The notes under the pieces are model-generated. The model saw nothing but the letters and a program-made list of their open reading frames with translations. It did not search any database and was not told where the DNA came from. The position numbers were made by a program, and so were the translations under genes. A stretch of 47,710 nucleotides of DNA from Deltaproteobacteria bacterium (GTDB lineage Bacteria > Myxococcota_A > Polyangia > Haliangiales > JADYYK01): contig JADYYK010000043.1 in assembly GCA_020853705.1 (NCBI GenBank), positions 1 through 47,710 of the forward strand, given 5' to 3'. Positions 1 to 10,550 of the stretch are shown one piece after another (positions within the stretch are counted from its first letter, which is position 1; each line of letters opens with the position of its first letter).

Positions 1-682
1 CGCCCAGCAGCTGCGCCGCCAGCGCCGCCCGCACCCGCCCTGCCAGCCTCGTCACCCCACGCGACCGCGCCGCCGGCCCGGTACGCACCACCCCGGCCAG
101 CGAAGGCACCCACGCGCTCGCCGCCACCCCGCGCGCCCGCAAGATCGCCGCCACCGGATCGGGCACCCCCGGATTACTGAACCTCTGCAGCGGCCGCAGC
201 GTGGCCCTGAGCCGCAGCCGATCCCCCGGCAGCACCCGCTCGTCTGCCTGCACCGTCGCCACCCGCAGCACCACCCGCCCGCGCGCCGGCGCCAATGTCG
301 CCAGCTCCTCACCTGCGCGCGCCAGCGCCACCTCCAGCCGCAGCCCCGCCTCCTCGCGCGCCGCTGGCGCCAGCACCTCGACCTCCAGCAGCAGGGGCCG
401 ATGCAGGTCCGCCCCCGCCAGCCCGGGCGGCCGCGCCCGCGCCCCCCGCGCCCCCCCCGCCGCCGCCAGCGCCGCCAGCCAGGCCGCCGTCAGCCCCAGC
501 CGCCCCCAGCCCCCGCGCGCCCGCCGTGCCAGCAGCACCAGCCCCAGCGCCGCCGCGCCCGCCGCCGCGCAGCTCCCGCGCCCCGGCAGCGCCCCCGCGA
601 CCCCCAGCATCACGCCCAGCGTCAGCGCCGCCGCCAGCGCCGGCAGCCGCGCAGATCCAGGCAAGGCTCCCACTTCGGTCAT
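1..682 (-). CDS. comEC: ComEC/Rec2 competence protein, N-terminal part (runs off left edge)
   Basis: The minus frame is open from the ATG at 682 to the window edge (227 codons) with no stop. ComEC forms the inner-membrane channel that carries single-stranded DNA into the cytoplasm during natural transformation. What is visible is an N-terminal hydrophobic segment (about residues 14-33), more hydrophobic Ala/Leu/Gly-rich stretches to about residue 78, then a soluble beta-rich part. That part contains GDRLRLRATLRPLQRFSNPG and then a DPVAAILRARGVAAS segment, the pattern of the DUF4131 domain that precedes the competence membrane domain. The competence and metallo-beta-lactamase-like domains would lie outside the window. 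The upstream ATG at 689 is in another frame. The assignment rests on the DUF4131 pattern alone, so a shorter DUF4131-only protein is not excluded. Confidence 0.75.
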   Translation of the reverse strand, partial: MTEVGALPGSARLPALAAALTLGVMLGVAGALPGRGSCAAAGAAALGLVLLARRARGGWGRLGLTAAWLAALAAAGGARGARARPPGLAGADLHRPLLLEVEVLAPAAREEAGLRLEVALARAGEELATLAPARGRVVLRVATVQADERVLPGDRLRLRATLRPLQRFSNPGVPDPVAAILRARGVAASAWVPSLAGVVRTGPAARSRGVTRLAGRVRAALAAQLLG

Positions 683-746
683 GCCCCATCGTCGGCAGCG
701 CCGCGCCCCGGTTGCGTGCCTCGGCCGCAAAATCAGCGCGGCGCCG

Positions 747-774
747 TTGACTCGCCCGGTCAGGCGGATAAACT
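747..774 (+). promoter_or_regulatory. Candidate sigma70-type promoter for the 820 gene
   Basis: TTGACT (747-752) and TAAACT (769-774) are separated by 16 bp in the divergent gap between comEC and the secreted-protein gene. A start near 781 would leave a leader of about 39 nt containing GGGGGA (about 809-814) before the ATG at 820. This is a consensus match by eye only. Confidence 0.4.
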
Positions 775-819
775 GAGGCGGTTCAAAGCCTTGCACGCAC
801 ACGAAGTGGGGGACCACGC

Positions 820-1563
820 ATGTTCGGACGCCTGTTCGCCCGAGGCCTCGGCCTCGGCATCGCGGCCCTCCTGGCCAGCACCGCCAGCGCGGGCTCCCTC
901 AAGGGCACGGTGGTCGCCGCCAAGGACACCACCGAACCAATGGCCGAATACTTCCAGGGCTTCTGGCCGCGCCAGGCGCTCAGCGTGCGCGCGACGCCTT
1001 ACGATCCGCGCAGCCAGATCGCCGTCGTGCTCGAGGGCGAGGCCGACGTGCCGGCCTCCAAGGCCGCCATGGAGGTCACCGGCGAACGGCTGTGGCCGCC
1101 GGTCGTCCCGGTGGTCGCGGGTGGCGACTTCGAGCTCAAGAACAGCGCGCGCAAGCAGCTCAACTTCACCACCGTCGGCTCCGACGTGATGAAGAACGTC
1201 CTCATCCCCAAGGGCGGCACGCTGAGCGCCAAGTTCCCCACCGTCGGCGTCTTCCCCATCACCGTCGCCGGCAAGCCGCACATGCGCGCCATCGTCGTCG
1301 TCGTCGCCGCCAAGCTGTACACCCGCCTCGACGGTGGCGCCTTCAAGTTCGACAACCTGCCCGACGGCAAGTACACGCTGAAGCTGTTCTATCGCGACGG
1401 CTGGCTGGCGCGCCCCCCGGTGACCATCGAGGTCAAGGGCAACACCGAGGCCCCGCCCATCACGCTGGATCGCGAGCTCGAGACCGCGGAGGGCGCTGCT
1501 CCGGCGCCGGCTCCCGCGACCGCACCTGCACCCGCACCCGCTGCCCCGCCCGCGGACAAGTAG
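820..1563 (+). CDS. Secreted protein with carboxypeptidase-regulatory-like beta domain
   Basis: A 247-residue protein whose N terminus (MFGRLFARGLGLGIAALLASTASAG) looks like a Sec signal peptide with an AxA-type cleavage site near residue 24. The mature part begins with a short KGTVVAAKDTTEP stretch and is beta-rich. Its final folded part, FDNLPDGKYTLKLFYRDGW, resembles the end of carboxypeptidase-regulatory or transthyretin-like folds, and the general layout recalls plastocyanin-like methylamine-utilisation proteins. The last 25 or so residues are an Ala/Pro low-complexity tail. The ATG at 820 is preceded by a purine-rich GGGGGA. The next gene starts 7 bp after the stop, so the two are probably cotranscribed. 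Export to the periplasm is well supported; the function is unknown. Confidence 0.8.
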   Translation: MFGRLFARGLGLGIAALLASTASAGSLKGTVVAAKDTTEPMAEYFQGFWPRQALSVRATPYDPRSQIAVVLEGEADVPASKAAMEVTGERLWPPVVPVVAGGDFELKNSARKQLNFTTVGSDVMKNVLIPKGGTLSAKFPTVGVFPITVAGKPHMRAIVVVVAAKLYTRLDGGAFKFDNLPDGKYTLKLFYRDGWLARPPVTIEVKGNTEAPPITLDRELETAEGAAPAPAPATAPAPAPAAPPADK

Positions 1564-1570
1564 ACCAACC

Positions 1571-3349
1571 ATGTATCTGTCCAAGATCTGGCTGTTCCTG
1601 CTCGGTGTCGCGGCCGCCGCGGCGCTCGCCATCGCCATCATCGTGCCGCGTCCCGCCGCGCGCGCCATCGCCGAGGTCGAGCGTGAACGGCTGGAGCGCG
1701 CGCAGATCACCGCGCGTTCGCTGCTGGCCACCACCTCGCGGCAGTGGATCGACAAGGCGCTGGAGGCGTCCAACGACGGCAAGCTGCGCGACATCCTCGA
1801 GGGCGCGTCGAACCCCGCCAAGCTCGACGAGCTGCACACGCAGCTGACTGACAAGCTGGCGCGCTTCGCCACCGGCCTCAAGGGTGTCGACCTGCAGATC
1901 GCGGTCGACGCCAGCGGGCGCGTCATCGGTCGCGCCGGCCTCGAGGGCGCCGAGTGGAAGGACTCCATCGCGGGGCTGCCGCTGGTCGACGACGCGCTGC
2001 GCGGCTGGTCGCGTGACGACCTGTGGGCCATCGACGGCAAGCTGTACGTGGTCGGCGCGGCGCCCATCCAGTCGGATCGCAGCAACGGCAAGATCATCGG
2101 CGCCTACCTGGTCGGCGGCGCGGTCACGCTGGACTTCGCCAACCGCCTCAAGACCAACCTGGGCGCCGAGATCGCCTTCTTCGCCAACAACACCTACTCG
2201 GCCGCCTCGGTCGATCGTCCCCTGGTCGACGATCTCACCAAGGAGTTCACCAAGCAGAAGGACAGCATGGCGGCGGCCGGCCACTCGACGCCGGTGGCGC
2301 TGTCGCGCGCCGGCACCGACTACCTGGCCATCCTGGCCCCGCTGCCCGGCCTGGCCGGCGCGTCGGACAGCTTCTACGCGGTGCTGATGCCGCGCCCCAA
2401 GGCGCGCGGCCTGATGGCGACGCTGAAGGTCATCGACGGCTCCGACAAGAAGCAGATCCCGTGGATCATGCTGATCGGCCTGGTCGTCCTGGTCATCGGC
2501 GGAGGCATCGCGCTGCAGGTGATGGAGCACGACCTGCCGATTCGCCGCCTGCAAGAGGCCGTGGGCCGCCTCGCCAAGGGCGAGATCAGCAAGCTCGACG
2601 ACACCGCGCACAAGGGCAAGTACGGTTCGATCGCGCGCTCGGTCAACATGGCGCTCGAGCGCACCGAGCGTGACGCCGCCAAGAGCGCCCCCAAGAAGAG
2701 CCTGGGCGACGTCCTCGGCCCGCCGCCCGCGGCGCCGTCGATGTCCAGCATCCCCGGGATCCCGGCCATCCCGCCCGCGCCGCCGCCCCGGGGCAGCGGC
2801 ATCCCGGCCATCCCGCCGGCGCCGGCCGCCGCGGCCCCCGCCTTCAAGCTGGAGCTGCCGGGCGCGCCCAAGGCTGCCACCGCGGCCCCGCCCGCGGCAC
2901 CGCCGTCGTTCGTGGCGCCGTCCTTCGCGCCGCCCGCGCCGCCGCCCGCCTTCGCGCCCCAGGCGCCCAGCCTGCCCATCCCGCCGCCCGCGCGCGCCGC
3001 CGCGCCCGTGCAGCCCTCGGAGCCCTTCACTCCGCTGGATCTGCCCTCGGTCGGCGATCTGGTGGTGCCGGTGGCGACCTTCGCCGCGCGCGACGAGTCG
3101 GGCCCCACCAAGATCGACGCCGGTGGCGGCGGCGCCGAGGAGGCCTACCACCGCCAGGTCTTCGAGGAGTTCCTCGGCCTCAAGAAGAAGTGCGGCGAGC
3201 CCACCGAGGGGCTGACCTTCGAGAAGTTCGCCGTCAAGCTGCGCGCCAACCGCGATCAGCTGGTCGAGAAGTACGGCGCCAAGTCGGTCAAGTTCCAGGT
3301 CTACGTCAAGGACGGCAAGGCCGCCCTCAAGGCCACCCCGGTCAAGTAG
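1571..3349 (+). CDS. MXAN_5187-like membrane protein with HAMP-like linker and conserved C-terminal domain
   Basis: A 592-residue protein. A transmembrane segment at about residues 5-25 is followed by an extracytoplasmic sensor-like region (about 30-290) and a second transmembrane segment (about 299-318). Next come a HAMP-like helical segment (about 325-370), a long Pro/Ala-rich linker (about 390-500) and a small C-terminal domain (about 520-592) starting EEAYHRQVFEEFLGLKKK. That domain matches my recollection of the MXAN_5187 C-terminal domain found in myxobacteria. The topology is like a chemoreceptor or kinase sensor module, but there is no kinase, methyl-accepting or cyclase domain, so it may signal through the C-terminal domain by protein contact. 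It follows the secreted-protein gene by 7 bp and converges on the histidine-kinase operon. Confidence 0.8.
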   Translation: MYLSKIWLFLLGVAAAAALAIAIIVPRPAARAIAEVERERLERAQITARSLLATTSRQWIDKALEASNDGKLRDILEGASNPAKLDELHTQLTDKLARFATGLKGVDLQIAVDASGRVIGRAGLEGAEWKDSIAGLPLVDDALRGWSRDDLWAIDGKLYVVGAAPIQSDRSNGKIIGAYLVGGAVTLDFANRLKTNLGAEIAFFANNTYSAASVDRPLVDDLTKEFTKQKDSMAAAGHSTPVALSRAGTDYLAILAPLPGLAGASDSFYAVLMPRPKARGLMATLKVIDGSDKKQIPWIMLIGLVVLVIGGGIALQVMEHDLPIRRLQEAVGRLAKGEISKLDDTAHKGKYGSIARSVNMALERTERDAAKSAPKKSLGDVLGPPPAAPSMSSIPGIPAIPPAPPPRGSGIPAIPPAPAAAAPAFKLELPGAPKAATAAPPAAPPSFVAPSFAPPAPPPAFAPQAPSLPIPPPARAAAPVQPSEPFTPLDLPSVGDLVVPVATFAARDESGPTKIDAGGGGAEEAYHRQVFEEFLGLKKKCGEPTEGLTFEKFAVKLRANRDQLVEKYGAKSVKFQVYVKDGKAALKATPVK

Positions 3350-3395
3350 CCCCTCGAAGCGCAGCTTCAGGAGGCCGTTCCGCTCCGCTCCGCTG

Positions 3396-5101
<1,706 letters not shown>

Positions 5102-5120
<19 letters not shown>

Positions 5121-6610
5121 AGATCGCCGAGACCCAGGCGCGCCAGCGGATCGACGCCGGCGCCGACCCCGCGCAGCGCCGCCAGGTGGTGGATCTGGAA
5201 GGGGTGGTGGAACAGCGGGATCAGCACCACGCGCTCCTCGATGAGGGCGTGCATGCGCTCCACCGTCAGGCTGGCGCGTGCCAGCTCGGCGCGCACCCGG
5301 GTGGCATCACCCGCGGCCGCGGCCGCCGCCGCAGCGGCCCAGGCGCGATCGCTGGCCGGCGCCACCGCGCTGCCCAGGAACAGGTCGCAGTGGCCCGCCG
5401 CCACGCGCACCGCGAACTCGCGCGGCTCCAGCTTCTCGACCTGACCATCGAGGCCGATGCCCTGCAGCATGTCGAGCAGCTTGAGCGCGACGTCGAAGTC
5501 CTCCGGCCGGGTGGCATCGACCAGGATCGACAGCTTGCCGCCCTGGCGCATGAAGTCGCGCAGGTCGGGCTCGCGCCCCGCGGCCAGCGCCAGCGCCCCC
5601 TGCGCACGCACCACCTCGCGTGCGGGTGGCGTGCCCGGGCTGACGTCCTTGCCGTTGCCGGGCGCGCCCAGCCCAGGCGGCGCCTCGGCCACCGCCGCGA
5701 CCGCGCCGGTGACGCCCCCGGCCGCGCGCGCGGCGTCGCGATCGATGGCCCAGCGAATCGCGTGGCGCACATCGAGGTCGCGCAGCCAGGCGTGGTCGAC
5801 CCCGAAGCCGACGAACACCGTGGCCACCGCGGGGGACACCAAGCTCACCGTGGGGAAGCGCGGCTTGCGATCCGGGAAGGCGACGGCGCCGCGATACGAC
5901 CAGCCGATGGCGCCGCGCTCGTAAGCCGCGCTCTCGCCCTGACGCGCGCCGAAACTGCGCGTCACGATGCGCTCCAGGAAGGGGCGCCCGGCGAAGTGGC
6001 GCGGGAACGCGACCAGCGTCAGCTCGCGGCTGCCGGCGCCGCCCCACTTCTCGATCGCGAACGGGCCGCTGCCGATGGGCAGCTTGCCGGGCTCGCGCCC
6101 GCGTGGGGTCACCGCCGCGGCCGGCGCCGCCAGCAGCGCGGGTAGCTCGGGCGTCTTGCGCGTCAGGGTCAGCTCGAGCACCGTCGGCGAGATCGCCTGC
6201 GCGGCGCGGATCGGTCCCAGCACCCAGCCGCCGACGCGCGCGCGTGCCCGTGACAGCGACGCCGCCACGTCGGCCGCGGTCAGCGCGGTGCCGTCATGGA
6301 ACTGCACCCCGGGGCGGATCTCCAGCCGCGCCTTGCGGCCTCCCGGTGCGACCTCCAGCGACAGCGCCAGGTGCGGCACCGGCCGGCCCTCGGCATCGAG
6401 CCGGAACGGCGTGTCATAGATGAGGCGCGCGGCCTCGACCTCCGAGAAGCCCAGCGCCTCCGCCGGATCCAGGGTGGTCGGCGCGGAAAACCAGGCCATC
6501 TCGAGGGTGCCGCCAAACGGCACCCGCGACTCGCCGCGCGCGACCCCCGCCGTCGCCGTCGCCAGCGCCAGCGCGACCGCCAACAGCCCGGTCCGCCCGC
6601 GCGCCCTCAC
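5102..6610 (-). CDS. ABC transporter substrate-binding protein, family 5 (oligopeptide type)
   Basis: A 502-residue protein with a signal peptide (about residues 1-26, ending GVARG) and the family 5 extracellular solute-binding pattern. Early on it has TLDPAEALGFSEVEAARLIYD, and later LEIRPGVQFHDGTALTAADV, close to the family signature of DppA/OppA-type proteins. Such proteins bind peptides, nickel or sugars in the periplasm and deliver them to an ABC permease, but no permease or ATPase gene is nearby. Sensing, rather than transport, is therefore a reasonable alternative given the coupled histidine kinase. There is no obvious lipobox Cys in the signal peptide. The GTG start at 6610 overlaps the upstream TGA (GTGA). 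Confidence 0.85.
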
Positions 6611-7815
6611 TCGATCACCATCAGCTCGGCCTTGCCGTTGCGCCGCGCCAGCGCGAACACCGCGGGCACACCGTCACCGTCGGGATCCCCGCTGCTGACC
6701 GACACGATGCCGAACTTGCTGGAGAAGCGCGCGATGCTGCCCGCCGGGGTGGCGCCCCGCATACGGCGGATGATGACCTGATCCGGCCCGCCCGGCGCCG
6801 CCGCGTCGGTGGTCACCACCTCGGGCGCCCCGTCGCCATCGAGGTCGACGATCTCGAAGGCATAGCCCACGTTGCCCAGCTTGCCGTCCGCCTTGTCGAG
6901 CTGGCCCTTGTAGATGAGCAGCGTGCCCGCCAGGTCGACCGCGCCCCAGAACACCGTCGCGCCGACCGTGCTGGCCTCCAGTGCGTACAGCTCCTCGGGC
7001 AGCGCGGCCGGCGACTCCGGGTTGGCGTCCGCGGGCAGGAAGAAGACGTGCTTGGCCTCGAAGCTGTCGCGCCCCGGCGTCAGATCGGTCACCGCCACGC
7101 GACGCTTGCCCGGTGCGCCGACCGCGGCCAGCGGGTAGTAGGTCAGCGGCCCGCGCTTGACCAGGGTGCCCGGCACCAGCGTGCCCGCCGTCTTCTCGGC
7201 CGCCTTCCACGCGAAGCGCGCCCCGCTGGCGCCGTCGCTGGTGCGCGCCAGGATGGACACCCCGGGCTCACCATCCAGCGCGGTGATGAGCAGCGCCCCG
7301 GTGCGGCTGCGGCTGCGGATCGGCGCCGGCGGCTCATCCAGCCGCACCCGCGCCCGCTCGCTCAGCGCGTCCGCCTCCAGCGCGAACACCACCAGCTCGC
7401 GCGCCCCCAGCACCACGATCTCGGCGCGACCATCGGCGTCCAGATCGGCCACCGCGACCGCCAGCGGATCCTCGACCTTGACCGCCAGCGTGCTTCGCTT
7501 CTCGCCGATCTTGCGCTTCACCGCGGGCGCCACCGAGGGCGACGGCGCCGGCGTCGCCACCGGCGTGGGCGCCGGGGTCGGCACCGGCACCGGTACCGGC
7601 GTCGCGCTCGGCGTCGGCGCCGGCGTCGGCCGTGGGGTTGCAGCCAGCGACGGCCCCGGCTTCACCGCTGGCCCCGGCTTCACCGCTGGCCCCGGCCCCA
7701 CCGGCTTGCCGCCCCGCTCCGCCGCGGCTGTCCGCTGTCCCGGCGCACGGGCTCCGCAGGCCACCATCAGCCCGATCGGCACCAGCGCCCACGCCCACGC
7801 CCACGGCCTCTGCAA
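6607..7815 (-). CDS. FG-GAP/VCBS repeat lipoprotein
   Basis: A 402-residue protein with a lipoprotein signal peptide; the lipobox LMVAC puts Cys at about residue 20. A long Pro/Ala/Thr/Val linker (about 40-95) would hold the folded domain away from the membrane. The folded part carries FG-GAP-like calcium-loop motifs such as VADLDADGRAEIVVLG, VDLDGDGAPEVVTTD and GDPDGDGVPAVF, consistent with a beta-propeller. These folds usually bind ligands or partners rather than catalyse reactions. The gene starts 2 bp after the PBP1A stop and overlaps the solute-binding-protein gene by 4 bp, so it belongs to the same operon. The ligand is unknown. Confidence 0.8.
   Translation of the reverse strand: MQRPWAWAWALVPIGLMVACGARAPGQRTAAAERGGKPVGPGPAVKPGPAVKPGPSLAATPRPTPAPTPSATPVPVPVPTPAPTPVATPAPSPSVAPAVKRKIGEKRSTLAVKVEDPLAVAVADLDADGRAEIVVLGARELVVFALEADALSERARVRLDEPPAPIRSRSRTGALLITALDGEPGVSILARTSDGASGARFAWKAAEKTAGTLVPGTLVKRGPLTYYPLAAVGAPGKRRVAVTDLTPGRDSFEAKHVFFLPADANPESPAALPEELYALEASTVGATVFWGAVDLAGTLLIYKGQLDKADGKLGNVGYAFEIVDLDGDGAPEVVTTDAAAPGGPDQVIIRRMRGATPAGSIARFSSKFGIVSVSSGDPDGDGVPAVFALARRNGKAELMVIE
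7652..7687 (-). repeat. Two perfect 18-bp tandem copies inside the lipoprotein linker
   Basis: The 18-bp unit GGCCCCGGCTTCACCGCT (plus strand) occurs at 7652-7669 and again at 7670-7687, followed by a partial third copy. In the lipoprotein frame it encodes a six-residue PAVKPG repeat. It looks like slippage-prone linker DNA. Confidence 0.9.
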
Positions 7816-7817
7816 CG

Positions 7818-10436
7818 TCAGTCCTCGGCGGCCTGGTCGACCAGGAACGAGTCGGGCGCGACCTCACCCGCCGCCGGCGCCAGCTCCGTGGGCTGCGTGC
7901 CATCCAGGAACACCTCGTCGAACCCGGGCGCCCCCGGCGGCGCCAGCAGCCCCGTCTTGGCGTCGATCTTCACCGTCACCACGCCCTGTGGCGCCTTGAA
8001 CTGCCTGGGCGGCCGCCCCTTCAGCGCCGTGGTCATGAAGTCGACCCAGATCGGCGCCGCGGTCTTGCCGCCGGCCTCGCCCGACCCCAGCGTGCGCAGC
8101 TCGTCGAACCCGACCCACACCCCGGTCACCAGCTCGGGCGTGAAGCCCACGAACCAGGCGTCCTTCTGATCGTTCGAGGTGCCGGTCTTGCCCGCCACCG
8201 GGCGCCGCAGCGCCAGCGCGCGCTTGCCGGTGCCGTCCTTGATCACGCTCTCCAGCATGCGGGTCAGCACATACGCGACATCGGGCGCGATGGCCGGGTG
8301 CAGCTTGATGGCCGGCACCGGCGTCCCGCTCAGCTCCTCGATGAACTGCGGCTCACCCGCGTAGCCACCCGCCGCGATGGTCGCGTAGGCGTTGACCAGC
8401 TCCAGCGGCGTGACCTCCGACGCCCCCAGCGCCAGCGACAGATCCCGCGTCAGCTTGCTCTCGATCCCCGCCGCCTGCGCGAAGCCCGCGATGGCCTCGG
8501 TGCCGACATCCGAGGTCAACCGGATGGCCACCGTGTTGATCGAGCCCGCCAGCGCCGCGCGCAGCCGCACCGGCCCCTTGAAGTCCTTCTGCGAGTTCTG
8601 CGGCTTCCACAGCGCATACACCTCGGGCGCGTCGTTCACGATGGTCGCCGGCGTGTAGGTCCCCGCCGCCAGCGCCGCGCCATACACGAAGGCCTTGAAC
8701 GACGACCCCGGCTGCCGGCGCGCATCCAGCGCGCGATTGAAGTCGCCCGCGCGAAAGCCATAGCCGCCCACGATGGCCAGCACCTTGCGCGTCATCGGAT
8801 CGATCGACACCAGCGCCGCCTGCGGCCCCAGATCGAGCACCAGCCGCGGCCCGCTGGCCAGCTTCGCGGGCCCCGCGCCCGCCGCCTCGCCCTTGCCCTT
8901 GGCGTCCGCGCCCGCGCCCGCGTCCGTACCCGCGCCCGCGCCCACACCGACGCCCACACCGGCACCTGCGCCGCCCTTGCCCGGCCCGTCCACCTCCGCC
9001 CGGGCCGCCGCCGGCAGCTCCGGCAGCTTGCGCACCCAGATCACGTCATTGACCGCGAAGCGCGCGCTGGCCGGCTTGTCATCCGGGTTGTAGCGCGAGC
9101 TCTTGCCTCCCGCCTCGACCATCCCGGCGATGCCGCCCAGATCCACCTTCAGCATCCCGGTGGCGTCGTCGACCGCCGTGATGACCGCCTGGTATGGCTT
9201 GTTGTTGCCCAGCTTGCCGCCATGCGCGCGCGCGAACTCCTTCAGGCGGCGCTCGCGCTTGGCCCCGCTCAGCTTCTCGACCGCCGCGGCATAGCCATGG
9301 CGCTGATCGATCTCGCGCAGCCCCTTCTCGACCGCCTCGCGCGCCGCCTTCTGCAGCCGCGCGTCGATGGTCACGCGCACGTTCAGCCCCAGCGTGGGCA
9401 GCTTGTCGGCCCCGAACTTCCTGGCCAGCTGCTCGCGCACCGCATCCACCACCTCGGGTGCGCTGCCCTGATACGGCGCCCCCAGCGTGGGGTCGACCAC
9501 CTGCAGCTGCTTCTGCTTGAACTCGTCGGCCACCGCGGGCGTCACGAAGCCCTTGGCCGCCATCTGCCCCAGCACCCAGCGCTGGCGCGCCTTGGCGCCG
9601 CTCGGGTTGCGGATCGGCGAGTACTCGTTGGGCGCCTTGGGCAGCGACGCCAGCATCGCGGCCTCGCCGACATCGACGTTGCGCACCGACGTGCCGAAGT
9701 AGTACTGCGACGCCTCCTCGACCCCGTACCGGCCGTGGCCGAAGTAGATCTGGTTCAGGTACAGGAACAGGATGTCCTGCTTGCTGAGCGCGCGCTCCAG
9801 CCGCCGCGCCAGCTGGATCTCCTTGATCTTCCGCTTCAGCGAGCGCTCACGCGTCAGATAGAAGGTCTTGGCCACCTGCTGCGTGATGGTCGACGCGCCC
9901 TGCTTCTTCTTGCCCGAGACCACGTCCTTCCACAGCGCGCGCGCCATGCCCAGGTAGTCGAGCCCGCCGTGCTTGAAGAAGTCGGCGTCCTCGGCGGCCA
10001 GGAAGGCGTTGACCACGTGCGGCGGGATGTCCTGGTACTCGACCAGCGTGCGGCGCTCCTCGTAGATCTCGCCCAGCAGCTCGCCATCCGCGCTGATGAC
10101 CCGCGTGGTCAGCTTGGCCGTCTTCACATAGTCGGCCTTGGACTTGATCGGCGTGTCGTCATCCCAGACGTAGAACAGCAGCGCCAGCGTGGCCACGCCG
10201 ACCGCCACCATCGCCAGCATGCTCAGCGCGGCCCACTTGGCGACCCGCAGCGTGATGCGCGCCCAGCGCGGCCAGCCGTCGGTCCAGCCTGGCCTCTTCG
10301 GCCCGGTCGAGCGCGTGGCCGCCCGCTTCGCCTTCACCGGCTTGACCCGCGAGGGTAGGGCGGCGGCGGGCTTGGCCGCGGGTGCTGAGGCTGACGTTTC
10401 CGAGGTTCGCGGCATGAAGGTCACACGCGTGTACAT
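7818..10436 (-). CDS. mrcA: Class A penicillin-binding protein (bifunctional PBP1A)
   Basis: An 872-residue bifunctional peptidoglycan synthase. After a basic N-terminal tail there is one membrane segment (about residues 66-90). The GT51 glycosyltransferase domain follows, with catalytic Glu149 in AAEDADFFKHGG, GASTITQQVAKT, and the second Glu at 206 in KRKIKEIQLA. The transpeptidase domain shows SSFK (nucleophile Ser578, Lys581), SIN (632-634) and KTGT (750-753), so all key residues are present. An insert rich in Gly/Ala/Val (about 485-525) separates the OB-like region from the transpeptidase and is a low-complexity oddity. ATG 10436 is used here; ATG 10415 (MPRTSE) is an alternative. It heads an operon with the FG-GAP lipoprotein, solute-binding protein and kinase genes. 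The symbol is by family resemblance. Confidence 0.95.
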   Translation of the reverse strand: MYTRVTFMPRTSETSASAPAAKPAAALPSRVKPVKAKRAATRSTGPKRPGWTDGWPRWARITLRVAKWAALSMLAMVAVGVATLALLFYVWDDDTPIKSKADYVKTAKLTTRVISADGELLGEIYEERRTLVEYQDIPPHVVNAFLAAEDADFFKHGGLDYLGMARALWKDVVSGKKKQGASTITQQVAKTFYLTRERSLKRKIKEIQLARRLERALSKQDILFLYLNQIYFGHGRYGVEEASQYYFGTSVRNVDVGEAAMLASLPKAPNEYSPIRNPSGAKARQRWVLGQMAAKGFVTPAVADEFKQKQLQVVDPTLGAPYQGSAPEVVDAVREQLARKFGADKLPTLGLNVRVTIDARLQKAAREAVEKGLREIDQRHGYAAAVEKLSGAKRERRLKEFARAHGGKLGNNKPYQAVITAVDDATGMLKVDLGGIAGMVEAGGKSSRYNPDDKPASARFAVNDVIWVRKLPELPAAARAEVDGPGKGGAGAGVGVGVGAGAGTDAGAGADAKGKGEAAGAGPAKLASGPRLVLDLGPQAALVSIDPMTRKVLAIVGGYGFRAGDFNRALDARRQPGSSFKAFVYGAALAAGTYTPATIVNDAPEVYALWKPQNSQKDFKGPVRLRAALAGSINTVAIRLTSDVGTEAIAGFAQAAGIESKLTRDLSLALGASEVTPLELVNAYATIAAGGYAGEPQFIEELSGTPVPAIKLHPAIAPDVAYVLTRMLESVIKDGTGKRALALRRPVAGKTGTSNDQKDAWFVGFTPELVTGVWVGFDELRTLGSGEAGGKTAAPIWVDFMTTALKGRPPRQFKAPQGVVTVKIDAKTGLLAPPGAPGFDEVFLDGTQPTELAPAAGEVAPDSFLVDQAAED

Positions 10437-10459
10437 CGCAACACGCGTGCCGAATGCTC

Positions 10460-10487
10460 ACTCTACCCCAGCGCCACTTGCGCGCAA
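10460..10487 (-). promoter_or_regulatory. Candidate promoter of the PBP1A operon
   Basis: On the minus strand TTGCGC (10487-10482) and TAGAGT (10465-10460) are separated by 16 bp. Transcription would start near 10453, about 17 nt before the ATG at 10436. The match is moderate. Confidence 0.35.
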
Positions 10488-10498
10488 CAACCCGGGTC

Positions 10499-10550
10499 CG
10501 TGTCTCCCCAGCCACGCTGAAGTGGCCTCGATCGTGTCTCTTCAGCCACG
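10499..10550. repeat. Pair of 18-bp imperfect direct repeats between PBP1A and trmH
   Basis: CGTGTCTCCCCAGCCACG (10499-10516) and CGTGTCTCTTCAGCCACG (10533-10550) differ at two positions and start 34 bp apart. The second copy overlaps the end of trmH. An inner CCAC...GTGG dyad lies between them. It could be a protein-binding site or an old duplication. Confidence 0.6.

Noticed and set aside
3357..3369. Terminator GAAGC-GCA-GCTTC between the convergent MXAN_5187-like and kinase genes
   Set aside because: The stem is only 5 bp and there is no T-run on either strand.
7632..10358. 908-codon plus-strand frame opposite the PBP1A gene
   Set aside because: It is antisense to a gene with all GT51 and transpeptidase motifs; the translation is Arg/Gln/His-rich without any domain, as expected from GC-biased codons.
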